Origin: Thecamonas trahens ATCC 50062
Taxonomy: Eukaryota; Apusozoa; Apusomonadida; Apusomonadidae
Assembly (NCBI RefSeq): GCF_000142905.1
Contig: NW_013657668.1
Location: 482,644-546,643 of the forward strand
DNA length: 64,000 nt
Direction: 5' to 3'
Each line of letters starts with the position of its first letter. Within the stretch, counting starts at the first letter, position 1. The translations under genes were made by a program, and so were the position numbers. The notes below the pieces were generated by a model that made no database searches, had not been told where the DNA came from, and saw only the letters and a program-made list of their open reading frames with translations. Of this stretch, positions 29,947 through 40,800 are shown one piece after another.

Positions 29947-30117
29947 TGTGGACGGAGAGAGGTGTGACGGTGACGATGCTAGTGGTTGTGGCGGCTGTGG
30001 CGGCTGTAGCAGTGGCTCAGCTGTGGTATGGTCGGTCCAATTTGGGACGTGGGTGATCGAATTTGGGCAATTTTTGTGTGAGGCACGTGTGCGTGGGAGG
30101 GGGGGGGGGGGGGGGGG
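29947..30117 (-). promoter_or_regulatory. Upstream region of the FG-GAP receptor with poly-C tract
   Basis: 171 bp between the HSF stop and the receptor start. A run of about 19 G at 30099-30117 is a poly-C tract on the sense strand of the receptor, and it also abuts the HSF stop codon. Confidence 0.5.
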
Positions 30118-31114
30118 TCATGTGCGCGAGGCCCAGGTCGGGGTGAGGAGAGCGCCGGCGTGAGTCCAGAATGGGTCGTGGGCGTGATGATCCTTGGGGG
30201 CATCGATCGGGGCGAGCGGACGAGCGCGCTTGAGCGGGCGGGTGTAGTCGTGGCGGTCATCAACGGGCAGGGGAGGCGTGGCGGAGAGGCCCGGGCGGAG
30301 CGAGACCGGCGGGAAAGGGCCGTCCGAGTCGGTGGAGAGGGTCGGCGAGACGATAGTGCCAAAGATCAGATCGAGGGTCTCGTTGTGGAGGCGGGTGGCA
30401 ATGGGCTGCTGCGGCGCGGCGAGGTCCATGGGCGCAGGGGCGACTGGGACCGAGGCCTGCGGGGCCATGGCGGCGGTAAAGCCCGGCGGGAGGACGGCGC
30501 GAAGGTTGTCGATAGCGGCGGCGAGGGCGGCATGCTGGTTGCGCGCGGCATCAACCTGGTCGCGAAGAGCCTCGGCAGTGGCGTCGAGGTCGGCGACGCG
30601 GCGCTCCATGTCGGCCTGGCGCATGGCCATCGAGTCGATGGCGTGCTCGTACTCGTCGCGGGTACGCTTGAGCGACTCGACCTCAACGCGCAGGTCAGTG
30701 ACGCGAGCGGCATCCGAGGTTGCAGGCGGGTTGCCGGTGGCGGCGATGCGAGCGGCGCGGGTCAGCTGGCCGCGGCGACGCTTCTGCGGCTTGCGCTTGA
30801 TGCGATGGATGAGCTCGGGGGCTCGCGGAGAAAGTAGTCGTGAGCAAAGGTGCAGGGGCCCAAGGCGTTGGCCGGGCCGGCAACCTTGGAGAACGAAAGT
30901 TGTTGAGCTGGCGGACAAACGACTTGAACTTGGCATGGTTAAAGTGTCGCGGCAGGACGTTGGCGGCAAAGGCCGGCGGGTCGAGGATGGTGAAATGGGC
31001 GCCGTCGGCGCGCCATACGACCGCATCGGTCTCGGTATCGACGATGGTCCGCAGAGAGCGGAGAAACGGCGGGAGGAGGTCAGCATCGGCCAGGCCACCG
31101 GCAGCAAGAGCCAT
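30118..31114 (-). CDS. Heat shock factor (HSF-type transcription factor) (two -1 frame breaks)
   Basis: Nuclear activator binding heat shock elements. The ATG at 31114 opens an HSF DNA-binding domain: PPFLRSLRTIVD, VVWRADGAHFTILDP, FAANVLPRHFNHAKFKSFVR, then RQLNNF. Here the frame fails twice. One base at 30888-30889 gives KVAGPANALGPCTFAHDYFL, and one at 30817-30821 gives RREPP-type continuation into ELIHRIKRKPQKRRR, exactly the wing and end of the domain. A coiled coil of ~75 residues follows (RVTDLRVEVESLKRTRDEYE and onward), corresponding to the HR-A/B oligomerisation region, then a Pro-rich C-terminus. Joined length is about 332 residues. No HR-C-like region is obvious. It lies upstream of and in tandem with the FG-GAP receptor and is divergent from the glutathione peroxidase. 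Confidence 0.85.
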
Positions 31115-32188
31115 AGTGGGCAGAGCGGTCGATGCAGAAGCAGCTAGAGGCTATGTCTTGGTGCAAGTGGTTTTGAGCCGATTCACGAACGTCTCAGCGG
31201 TGGTAAAGATTGTCGTTGTTGTTGTTGTCACACCTTTGGGCATCAAATGGATTTCCTTGCGCGCTAACGAGGAGGGCAAAGGGTGTGTAGGTTAAGGATG
31301 AGAAGGAGGAGGGAGGAGGACGATGACGATGGTCACAACAGCCAAGATACAGGTATGTATCTGTTCGAGCCTTTGGTGCAAAAAGATGGAGTCGGTCACC
31401 AAGCGAGTCTTTTTGTCAACGAGCAACCTTCTATTCCTTCGATGGAAGCGAATGAGAAACTTCGAACGCCTTCGACGGACCTTCCAATGGAAGCTCAAAG
31501 CCCAACACGCAGGTCAAGCAAGTCGCCAGCCAACCACTCGATCACACACGGGATCGGTAGCTGTAATGCCGTGCAAAGAGGTTGTCACAGGAGAGAATGC
31601 CTGTGCTGGTGGTTGCGTATGGAGGGGATGTGTCTGGAACGCTTAGTGTCGACTGCTCTGCTTGGAGCGAGACGGGTGCAGAGACGAGCGGCCAGCGACG
31701 AGCGGCGAGCGGGCGAGCGGTGAACGAGAGCCACGGCTGAACCAGAGGCCGGTTGCGACGACATGAACATGCTGCAGCGGTGTACATGGCCTCATCACAC
31801 AGCCGCCATCCACTCGCAGCGGCTGATCAGGCATATGGGCTTGATGCCTCCCCCTGATGACCGATCACGTGCTCACCTTTGGCCTCATCATGTGCGCGCG
31901 TGGACAAGATCATTGTACTGATGGCGCTGGAGATGGTGGATGAGACGATAACTGTAGCGATAGAGCACAGTTGACATTGTCATGCCAGCAGCAACCTCAG
32001 CAGGTTGTTGCCGACCTTAACCTGCTTGACGAGGCGGTGGAGCGGCGGTGCGCCATTGTTCGCCACATAGGCGACGATAGCAGCGGATGTGACAGACTCG
32101 GACGGGTAACCGACCACACTCGACACTGGCCACCTGTAGCATGCTCGGTGGTATACAAAGTGTAGTAGGCAGTCTCCGACAGCCGGGA
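31115..32188. other. Intergenic region between HSF (-) and glutathione peroxidase (+)
   Basis: About 1.07 kb, lower in GC than the genes. It contains a short GTT repeat near 31212. A 146-codon open frame at 31283-31723 has no recognisable domain and odd composition. It could hold a 5' exon of the peroxidase. I see no gene I can support. Confidence 0.4.
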
Positions 32189-33285
32189 ATGGCTATGGCT
32201 GTGGCGGCCGTCAGCGTCGGCTGCTGCTTGTTGACAACCACCTCTCTCGTGACTAACATGGGTTCGCGTCAGTCTGTACCGGATGCCGAGTCGATCTATG
32301 ACTTTACAGTCAAGGACATCCATGGAGAAGAGATCTCCCTTGCTACATACAAGGATACTGTTCTCCTCATCACTAACGTGGCCTCAAAGTGAGGCCTTAC
32401 GGATGCTCGATACACCCAGCTGGTCACCTTGCACGAGAAGCTCCGCGACCGCAACTTCAACATTCTTGCATTCCCCTGCAACGTACGCATCCGTAGCTGA
32501 TCAGCGGGGTGATGATGGTGATGGTTGGGATGGTTGGGATGGTTGGGATGATGGGAATGATGGGGGTGATGGTGGTAGCGGGCATGGGTATGGGCTAGCT
32601 GTCTGTGGTGGTTGTACTCTTCTGCTCATCGGACTCACTATTGTCAATATTCGGTGGCTTGGTCATCCGGCTGCGCACTCTGTTCCGCAAAAACTCCGCA
32701 CCCGGTCGATCGCTTGCTACGTGGCCCGTGACGAACTTTGATGGTTTTGGGGTCGTGTCTCAACTGCTGGCCGAACACCAAACACCTCGTTGTGCCTTGG
32801 ATGATCATCGATGTCACCTCTCACTGACTCTGCTCCACAACTGCCTCCGTACCCGGTCGATCGCTTGCTTCGTGGCGCGTGACGAACGAACGTCAATGGT
32901 GTGGGATGCCTCCGGTCGATTGTCGATGGCTTGGGATGGCGCCTTAACTGCACTACACTCTGCTCGACAGCAATTCGGCGGACAAGAACCCGGCACCAAC
33001 GAAGAGATCCTCGAGTTTGTGGCGCGGTACAACGTCCAGTTCCCGCTCTTTGACAAGATTGACGTCAACGGTAGCAACGCCGCCCCGCTGTACCGCTATC
33101 TCAAGGCGCAGTCGTCGACGCTGTTTATGACCCGTGTCAAGTGGAACTTTGAGACCTTTGTCGTCGACGCAGACGGCCACGTCGTCTCGCGCCATCTGCC
33201 CACCGTCTCACCGCTCTCACTCGAGGACGACATCGTTCGCCTCCTTGACGAGCGCGACGCCCGCGACACCGCCGACAACAACTAG
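32189..33285 (+). CDS. Glutathione peroxidase, selenoprotein, two exons
   Basis: Reduces hydroperoxides with thiols. Exon 1 is 32189-32482 and exon 2 is 32971-33285; the intron is 488 nt, phase 0, GTACGC...GACAG. Exon 1 starts with a possible signal or transit peptide (MAMAVAAVSVGCCLLTTTSL), then IYDFTVKDIHGEEISL, LLITNVASK, an in-frame TGA at 32390-32392 (codon 68) and GLTDARYTQL then ILAFPCN. Exon 2 continues QFGGQEPGTNEEI, FPLFDKIDVNGSNAAPLY and the Trp-Asn motif VKWNFETFVVD. The TGA sits exactly at the catalytic Sec/Cys site, and all other tetrad residues (Gln, Trp, Asn) are present, so TGA is read as selenocysteine. Total 202 residues. No clear SECIS was found by eye. Alternative starts are 32141 and 32258. 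Confidence 0.88.
32483..32970 (+). other. Intron of the glutathione peroxidase gene
   Basis: Begins GTACGC after the codon for Asn in FPCN and ends CTGCTCGACAG before the CAA of QFGG. It contains a GATGGTTGGG-type microsatellite (about 32515-32577) and a ~45-bp direct repeat: the segment at about 32692-32735 recurs at about 32845-32888 with few changes, both with CCCGGTCGATCGCTTGCT. Confidence 0.85.
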
Positions 33286-33389
33286 CCTGATCTCCCTTTC
33301 CGGCCGACGATGACACCTCTACGTCCCTGACGCACGCTCTGGCAACCCGCGACGCCTCGCCGCCGCGGCCCGAGCCGTGCCGAGCCACC

Positions 33390-33434
33390 GCTGCCGACTC
33401 TCGTGTCGGGCACAAGATGTGCCCGATCGGCAGC
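33390..33434 (+). other. Bulged inverted repeat between peroxidase and ABCC genes
   Basis: Outer arms GCTGCCGA (33390-33397) and TCGGCAGC (33427-33434) are perfectly complementary. Inner arms CGGGCAC (33407-33413) and GTGCCCG (33419-33425) pair around the loop AAGAT. A 9-nt bulge lies on the 5' side and 1 nt on the 3' side. It begins 105 nt after the peroxidase stop, where a SECIS would be expected, but lacks the AUGA core. Confidence 0.7.
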
Positions 33435-33453
33435 CCGAAGAAGCGCCATCCGT

Positions 33454-33471
33454 CCCCCCCCCCCCCCCCCC
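33454..33471 (+). repeat. Poly-C run (18)
   Basis: Uninterrupted C tract on the ABCC sense strand, 66 bp before its ATG. Confidence 0.9.
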
Positions 33472-33503
33472 TCCACCAAAGCCCACCACCAGCCACCTCA
33501 CCT

Positions 33504-33521
33504 CCCCCCCCCCCCCCCCCC
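33504..33521 (+). repeat. Poly-C run (18) just upstream of the ABCC start
   Basis: Uninterrupted C tract ending 16 bp before the ABCC ATG. The length in the assembly may be unreliable. Confidence 0.9.
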
Positions 33522-33537
33522 AGCGCGCCCCTGGCCC

Positions 33538-36500
33538 ATGACGACTCTTGCCACAGCGTCTATCTTCTCCAAACTCACGTGGTCATGGGTCTCCCCGCTC
33601 CTCGCCCTTGGTAGCCAGCGGGCGCTGACGCTCGACGACATGCCCGACCTCGACGAGGCCGACACCACCGAGCGATTGTCGGCTGATCTGGCCGAGGCAT
33701 GGGAGAGGCATCGCACGTCGGGTGGCAACTGGCGGCTGGCTCGGGCTCTGGCCGAAGCCTTTGGACCTTACTATCTCAAAGTCTCGTCTGCTGTGGCTGC
33801 AGAGTCGGCTGTTCGCCTCGTCCAGGTCATCTGTCTCACCGGCCTTGTCGAGTTTGTGGCCTCCGAATCGGCGAAGTCGGACTCGGTCTCCTCGCCTGTC
33901 GGCTGGCTCTGGGCTCTGGGCCTCTCGCTCTCAGTCATTGCTCATGGCGTTCTCCATCACGTCTACTTTTTCGGTGCAAACCGATGCGGGACCTGGTTCC
34001 GCACCTCGATCGCGTCGCTGATGTACGCCAAGGCGCTTCGCGTCCCGCAGTCGGCGCTTGCCGGCACCTCGACCGGCCGTATCGTCAACATCATTTCGTC
34101 CGATGCTGCCCGGCTGGAGCTCTTTGCCACCTACGCCATCTTTCTTGTTCTCGCCCCACTTGAGTGCATCGTCGCGCTCATCCTCATGTGGCGCGCCATC
34201 GGCCCGGCCTGCCTCGTCGGCTTTGCCACCCTCACCCTCCTCCTCCCGCTGCAGTGGTACTTTTCGCGCCGCATCGGCGCTCGCCGCTCCATCACCGCCA
34301 GCTTTACCGACGCTCGCCTCAAGCTCCTCACCGACGTGCTCAAGGGCATGCGCGTCATGAAGATGTACGCGTGGGAGGACTCGTTCGCCGGCCTCATCCG
34401 CTCCGAGCGCGCTCAGGAAATCCACTCGCACCGCGTCATGGGCCGGTTCATGGCCACCAACCTCGCGTCGTTCACTGTATTTGCCGTTCTCACCATGCTC
34501 ACCACCATGACCACCCTCTACTTTCAGGGTCGCACCCTCACCCCGGCCTCCGTCTTCACCACGCTCGCTCTCTTCAACATGGTCCGCCTCTCTTTCACCC
34601 TCTTTATCCCCTTTGCCGCTATGACCGGCGCAGAGTCGCGCGTCACCCTCCGCCGCGTCGAAGCCTTTCTTGACCTGCCCGAGTTTGCCGTGCCGCACCT
34701 GCTGTCGTCGTCTCCGGCGACCACCGGCGACCTCTCGCCGTCCGCCCCGTACCTCGCTCTCTCGCCGACCGCGGCCTTTTCCTGGCACCCGGCCACGGCA
34801 GCTGGTTCCGCTGATACCTCGGACGGCCTGCCCTCGGCCTCGCGTCGGTTTCAGCTCTCACACATTCCGCTCACGCTTGTGCCCGACACCCTCACCGTCG
34901 TCATCGGCTCGGTCGGCGCCGGAAAGTCGTCGCTCCTCGCTGCGCTCCTCGGCGAGATGGCGCCGCTCCCGGCCGCACCGCGGCTTCCAGCCTGGACGGC
35001 TGGCCTCCGCCTCGGCTATGTTGCCCAGGAAGCGTTCATTCTCTCCGCCACCATCCGTGACAACATCACCTTTGGCACACCCTACGACGACGCTTGGTAC
35101 GCCACCGTTGTCGAAGCCGCAGCCCTCGTCCCAGACTTTGCGCTCTGGCCCGCTGGCGACCTCACCTTTATCGGCGAGCGCGGCGTCAATCTCTCCGGCG
35201 GGCAAAAGGCCCGCGTCTCGCTCGCTCGTGCCCTCTACGCCGCGCCCGACGTCTACCTCCTCGACGATCCGCTGTCGGCAGTCGATCCCAAGGTCGGCGC
35301 CCACCTCTTCCGCCGTGCCATCCTCGGACTCGCTTTGGCGCCACCGCCGCACTGCCCGCGTCCGCTCTCTTCCCGCGCCCGTCGCCCAGCCATCCTCCTC
35401 GTCACCCATCAGCTCCACTACGCCGCCGACGCCGATAACGTCGTCCTCATGGTCGACGGCTCCATTGCCGCCCAGGGCTCGATGGACGCGCTGATGGCTT
35501 CGCGCCATGGCTCGCAGGTTGAACTCCTTGCCAACCACGTGAGCGCTGGCTTGGCTCGCGGAACGTCGGCCACGCTCTCGTCCGAGCTTGGACCGCCGCA
35601 GCCGAGTCAGGCCTACGTCAAGACCGCCGACGACAAGGCCGAGTCACTGGTCGCCGAGGAGCGGTCGGTCGGCTCCGTCTCCGCCGCCACCTACGGAAAG
35701 TACCTCTCGTCGATGGGCTCCGCCCCAGAGTCGGCTGGCGTCGTGGCCCTCTGCCTCATTGCCGAGGCCGCACTCGTTCTCCCCAACTACTGGCTCGTCG
35801 AGTGGTCTGAGGCGTCGGCATCAGACCAGCGTGCTCCTTCGTGGCTCTATGTCTACGCTCTCGTCGCCATCGCCGCCATGGTCCTCTCGTTCTCTCGCGC
35901 ACAGATCTCGTGGGCCGCCATGCTTACCGCCGCCGCCAAGCTCCACTCGGACATGCTCGACGCCGTCATGCGCTCACCCATGGCGTTCTTCGACGCTAAC
36001 CCGGTTGGCCGCATCCTCAATCGCTTCTCCGACGACCAGGGCGCCGTTGACTCGGTCCTCCCCTGGACTCTCTTCGACTTTATCCAGGTCTCGCTCATGT
36101 CCACCGCCGTCCTCATCATCACTGCAATCGTCGTTCCCTGGATTCTCATCCCGCTCCTCCCACTCGTCGCCTACTACGCCTACGTCCGCTCGCGCTACGT
36201 CAAGTCTTCCCGCGAGCTCAAGCGCCTCGACGCTGTCTCGAAATCACCAGTCTTTGCCCACTTTGCCTCGTCGCTGGACGGTCTCACCACCATCCGCGTC
36301 TTTGACGCCCAGCCCGTCTTTGCCGCCGGCTTCACCGGCAAGCTCAACGCCAACACCTCGACGTATCTCATGTTTCTCGCCACCTCGCGATGGCTCGGCT
36401 TTCGGCTCGACATGATGTCCGGGGTTTTTGTCACTCTCCTCGCTGTCCTCGTCGTCGTCACCGCTTCGTCCATCTCGCCAGGCTTCCTCGCCCTCGCCCT

Positions 36501-37797
36501 CGTCTACGCTCTTCAGCTCTCGGGCGCCTTTCAGTGGGCTGTGCGCCAGTCGTCGGTCGTCGAGAATCTCATGACTTCGGTCGAGCGTGAGCTCGCTTAC
36601 GCCCGCCTCCCGCCCGAAGCCGATCGCGAGACTCCTCCCACCCTCCGCCACACTCTGCCCAAGCCGTGGCCATCAGCCGGTGCCATTGCCTTCCGCGACC
36701 TCACGCTCCGCTACACACCGAACGCACCGCCGGTCCTCAACGGCCTCACAGCCTCCATCCCGCCGGGAAAGCTCGTCGGCATCGTCGGCCGTACGGGCGC
36801 CGGCAAGTCTTCGCTCCTCGCCGCCCTTTTCCGCCTCGCCGAGCCATCTCCCCGCACTTCCATCACCATCGACGGCGTTGTTACCGCAGACCTTGGTCTT
36901 GCACACCTTCGCGCAGCACTCGCCGTCGTCCCACAAGATCCTGTTCTATTTGCCGGCACTCTTCGCTCCAACATTGATCCGTTTGGCGCCTACCCTGACG
37001 CAGACCTCTGGCGTGTCCTCGAGCAGGTCCAGCTCAAGCATGTTGTCGAGCGCATGGTCGTCGACGAGCCGGCTGCCGCCTCGGGCCTCGACGTCACCAT
37101 CGCCGAGGCCGGCGCCAATCTCTCCGTCGGCCAGCGCCAGCTCGTCTGCCTCGCCCGCGCTCTCCTCAAAAACGCCCGCATCCTGGTTCTCGACGAGGCC
37201 TCGGCCAACATCGATCTCGAGTCTGACGCTATCCTCCAGTCCTCGCTCCGCGCCTCGCTCCGCACTCGCTCCACCACCGTTCTTGCTGTCGCCCATCGCC
37301 TCAACACCATCGTCGACTACGACCTCATCATGGTACTCGCCGACGGCCGCGTCGTGGAGTTTGACTCACCCGCCGCCCTGGTCGCAAACCCAGACTCTGT
37401 CTTTTCGTCCATGGTCGACGATACCGGCAAGCGCTCGGCCGAACGCCTCCGCGCCGCCATTTTTGCATCTGCCCCCGCTCCTTCCTCATCGACCACCTCC
37501 AAACCACTGGCCACCTTTGATCTCGCTCGCTCGGCAGAGTCCAGCTACACCTATGACGCCTACCCCGATCCCGAATCCTCGGGCTCGGACTCGACCTCGG
37601 CCTCGGGATCAGACTCGGGAGCCACATCGGACTCGCACCCCCACCCAAGGTCTGCCCAAAGCCTTGTCCCGACCTCTACCCTTGCGTCTACCACCCCTGC
37701 CACCTCGAACCTAGCGTCGTCTCTCTCAGCCTCTTCCCGTGACTCGGCGGTCACCACCTCGCTCTTCACTACCTCTGGTTCGCATTCAGACTACTGA
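33538..37797 (+). CDS. ABCC (MRP)-type ABC transporter
   Basis: ATP-driven exporter of organic anions or conjugates. 1,419 residues from the ATG at 33538. The order is TMD1-NBD1-TMD2-NBD2 with no N-terminal TMD0, so it is a short MRP, like ABCC4. N-terminal FSKLTWSWVSPLL is typical of the family. NBD1 has Walker A GSVGAGKSSLL (about residue 457), signature NLSGGQKARVSLARALY, Walker B VYLLDDPLSAVD with Asp in place of the catalytic Glu as is usual for ABCC NBD1, and VTHQLHY. NBD2 has GRTGAGKSSLL (about 1085), signature NLSVGQRQLVCLARALL, Walker B ILVLDEASANID with the catalytic Glu, and VAHRLNT. The last ~110 residues are Ser/Thr-rich. The stop is 6 bp from that of the convergent giant receptor. 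Confidence 0.93.
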   Translation: MTTLATASIFSKLTWSWVSPLLALGSQRALTLDDMPDLDEADTTERLSADLAEAWERHRTSGGNWRLARALAEAFGPYYLKVSSAVAAESAVRLVQVICLTGLVEFVASESAKSDSVSSPVGWLWALGLSLSVIAHGVLHHVYFFGANRCGTWFRTSIASLMYAKALRVPQSALAGTSTGRIVNIISSDAARLELFATYAIFLVLAPLECIVALILMWRAIGPACLVGFATLTLLLPLQWYFSRRIGARRSITASFTDARLKLLTDVLKGMRVMKMYAWEDSFAGLIRSERAQEIHSHRVMGRFMATNLASFTVFAVLTMLTTMTTLYFQGRTLTPASVFTTLALFNMVRLSFTLFIPFAAMTGAESRVTLRRVEAFLDLPEFAVPHLLSSSPATTGDLSPSAPYLALSPTAAFSWHPATAAGSADTSDGLPSASRRFQLSHIPLTLVPDTLTVVIGSVGAGKSSLLAALLGEMAPLPAAPRLPAWTAGLRLGYVAQEAFILSATIRDNITFGTPYDDAWYATVVEAAALVPDFALWPAGDLTFIGERGVNLSGGQKARVSLARALYAAPDVYLLDDPLSAVDPKVGAHLFRRAILGLALAPPPHCPRPLSSRARRPAILLVTHQLHYAADADNVVLMVDGSIAAQGSMDALMASRHGSQVELLANHVSAGLARGTSATLSSELGPPQPSQAYVKTADDKAESLVAEERSVGSVSAATYGKYLSSMGSAPESAGVVALCLIAEAALVLPNYWLVEWSEASASDQRAPSWLYVYALVAIAAMVLSFSRAQISWAAMLTAAAKLHSDMLDAVMRSPMAFFDANPVGRILNRFSDDQGAVDSVLPWTLFDFIQVSLMSTAVLIITAIVVPWILIPLLPLVAYYAYVRSRYVKSSRELKRLDAVSKSPVFAHFASSLDGLTTIRVFDAQPVFAAGFTGKLNANTSTYLMFLATSRWLGFRLDMMSGVFVTLLAVLVVVTASSISPGFLALALVYALQLSGAFQWAVRQSSVVENLMTSVERELAYARLPPEADRETPPTLRHTLPKPWPSAGAIAFRDLTLRYTPNAPPVLNGLTASIPPGKLVGIVGRTGAGKSSLLAALFRLAEPSPRTSITIDGVVTADLGLAHLRAALAVVPQDPVLFAGTLRSNIDPFGAYPDADLWRVLEQVQLKHVVERMVVDEPAAASGLDVTIAEAGANLSVGQRQLVCLARALLKNARILVLDEASANIDLESDAILQSSLRASLRTRSTTVLAVAHRLNTIVDYDLIMVLADGRVVEFDSPAALVANPDSVFSSMVDDTGKRSAERLRAAIFASAPAPSSSTTSKPLATFDLARSAESSYTYDAYPDPESSGSDSTSASGSDSGATSDSHPHPRSAQSLVPTSTLASTTPATSNLASSLSASSRDSAVTTSLFTTSGSHSDY

Positions 37798-37802
37798 CAA
37801 GC

Positions 37803-37808
37803 TTTACG
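37803..37808 (-). promoter_or_regulatory. CGTAAA (minus strand) overlapping the receptor stop
   Basis: On the minus strand CGTAAA includes the TAA stop of the giant receptor. Candidate poly(A) signal by recurrence only. Confidence 0.3.
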
Positions 37809-40800
37809 TCGAGCTAGCGGACGCACCCGAGATGCGAGAGCTACCCGAGCCACTCAACCTGCTCGAGCTGTTCCATCGACCGTCGGCATCGGCGGTGGTC
37901 CCGGTCGCGGTCGCGGTTCCGGTCCCGGTCGTCGTCCCCCCACCGGTCTCCAACCCGCTGCTGCTGCCGGACGCAGCGCTCCCGGCATCATTGTCTCGAC
38001 GCATCTCCATGAGAACCGCCCCGACGCCCACAGCGCCAGCACGGATGATGTCATCGTCGTACTCCGAGTATGTGAGATCCGCCATGGCAACGGCCTTTTT
38101 GATGGCTACTGCGCCCGCCGCAGACTGCGCCTCGGCCCGGTTCGCCGCCACGCTCACCCCATCGAGCCGACAGATCCACCATACAACCCGCGGCAGCTTG
38201 TGGCGCATCTTGCGAAGCTTCTGTCGCGCCGCAACCGCGAGCATGTACCCGGTTGAGCCGAGAAGGAGCAGAACAAGGAAGATCGTGAGGACCGAGTGGA
38301 ACGGTGAGTTGACTACCACGGTGTCAGACCCTCCAAGCTCGTCGGCGTAGTAAAGCTGCGAGGCCATGAGGATGACAAAGGTGACGACGAGCGAGAGCAT
38401 CTCCATCGAGGTCAAAATCGAAAACGCAAACGGCGAGGCCTTCATGTGGACAAACAGCGCCAGCGCCACCACCCACACCGCCGCATACACCTGCGCCACA
38501 GGATTAGTCTTGAGCAAGACCTTGATGGTGATGATGGCAGACTTGCGCACAAGAATGACCATCTCCCAGTAGTACCGGTTCGGCAGAAATCCGGAGACCA
38601 GGAACGCGTACCGCCGCCGGCCCTCGGCCGTGTGCAGAACCTCACGCTGTCGCCAGAGGAGAAACACACCGCCAACCGGCACGCCCACCACGTACACCAC
38701 AAAGAAAACGCCTGCGGCAATCATCCACCGCACATGCGACGCCGTGTAGCACGCAAGCGACATGTCGGCAGCAAGATACGCCACACCGTCGATATTGCGG
38801 CAGGCAAAGACCTCCAGCACCGTGGACGTCACTGAGGGGTGGGTGAAGAAAATAAGCACTAGGACAGAGACCCAGATCCGCCGCGAGAACACTTTCCACC
38901 GCTTGGTCTTCAGTGAGCCAACACACTTGCGGACGTAGTAGTTGCCACAGAGGAGCGCGGTCGGGACCGTAACCACAAACAGAGGCACAAGCATGGCCAC
39001 CAGGACCGAGTCAAAGAAGCTCCACCCAAACGCGCACTGGATCGAGAAGAACCGTGTCGAGAATCCGTTCGACGACGACGCCATGCCAAACAGCACCCGT
39101 AGCGTGTTTGGCCATCGCGTTCGAAAGTCGCCCAAAAACGCCACTGTCTGCAGAAAGTTGATCATGATCTTGAACACCGCCGCAGAGATCGACTTTTGCG
39201 ACTTCCACGAGAGCAGTGCAGACTTGATGAGGAAGAGGATAAAGCCGATAAAGACAATGGCAATCGCCACAAGAATCGCCATGTTCTCCATCACACTCGG
39301 ACATCGCAGGCAGTTGTCACCAAACTTGGCATAACTGTCACGGCACACTCCGCAAAGCGGACCAGTGTACTCGGCCGCACACGCCTCCGATGCCCCACCC
39401 ACGCACGCATCCACCTCGTCGCACTCGAGAATCACATCGTTTTGCGACCGCGACGCCCGCCAGAAGCCAGCCAGTGGCACAATCGCGCCCGACGTACAGT
39501 TACCGCCACGCACACAACGCCGACACACACAGTCGGCACATCCAGCAGGCTCGCTCGACGGCAGGTACCACCCATCGCCGCAATGGCAGTCTGACCGCGC
39601 TCCGCGCGCCCCAGCAGTCGTGAACTTGTTGATCGGGCACTCGAGGCACCCGCCGTCGCCGACAAAGTCCTTGTACCCGCGGCTTGAGCACGGCTGGCAC
39701 TTGACTTCGCCCGCCACACTCGCAACCTCGTACCCGAGCCCGCACTGGCAGTCAACTCGATTGTCCATGGCCACAGAGTAGTTGCGCGACTCGCCGCAGC
39801 TCATGACTCGCACACCGCTCACCACCAGCGGCGCAAAGCCGGCAGCCGTCGTAAACTCGAATCGGTAACTCTCGTTGCGGAGGCCCACAAATGAAAAGTC
39901 GTAAAACGTGGCCACGCCATCGGCCTCGGTCGTCGCACTCGTTCCCGTCGTGAGCGTCACCAGCTCGCTGTCGGCCTCTCGCACGACTTGCAGCATGATC
40001 GGGACCTGCACTGATGCGTCATTGACCACAATTGCCCCACTTGCATCGCCAACACCGATCGCAGGCTGCAGCAAAGCCTCCAGTGCACCGGCATTGTCGT
40101 ACGCACTCGGAAGCGGGCGGACAAGCACAAGCTGCACAGGCGTCGAAAAGTAGGTAAACATCAGCGGCGGCGCATAGTTGAACCCGTCGTTGGTGACAGA
40201 GAGCGTTACAGCCCGCGTCGTCGGGAACGCAGGCAGCGTAAACTGGAGAATGGACTCGGAGACAAAGGTGATGCTGCTCCGTCTGAGGTCGACCAGCCCG
40301 CCTGCCCGCGATGCCGCTCGGTCAACCACACTGCGGCTCGCCGCCACGCTCTCAAACTTGATGCCAAGTGCCGGCGAGTCCAGAAAGACAAACGGAGGCG
40401 AGGCAAAGATGTACACGTTGGTACCACCGGCCTGCGGACCAGACTGCGGCACCGAGTCGAGAAGCGCCGGAATGTCGACGTAGAAGAACGTGACGCTTGT
40501 CTCAACGCTTGTCACCCCGTTGACTGTCACCTGTACCACCTGCGATGTGCCCGTGTTCGGCCCGAGCGGCATGGTGCATCCCGTGAGGATACCGTAGCTG
40601 TTGTCCAGCCCAGCCGAGCTCACTGCGCACGGATACCCGCCAATAGAGACACTCAGCCCGGTGCCGGCCAGCCCGGTCCCAGTCAACGTCACCGCAGTCC
40701 CGGTTGGCCCCAGTTTCGGACTAATCGAGACCAGGCCCGGCAGGATGGTCAGCGCCCCGCTCGCAGCCTCGCCGCCGCTGGTCACTCTCGCACTCACCAC

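Noticed and set aside
31283-31723. 146-codon plus-strand frame between HSF and peroxidase
   Set aside because: No domain, atypical composition and no good flanking signals; probably chance.
33310-33313. ATGA after the peroxidase stop as a SECIS core
   Set aside because: The following 12 nt have no complementary partner at SECIS distance and no suitable 3' GA, so no SECIS fold can be drawn by eye.
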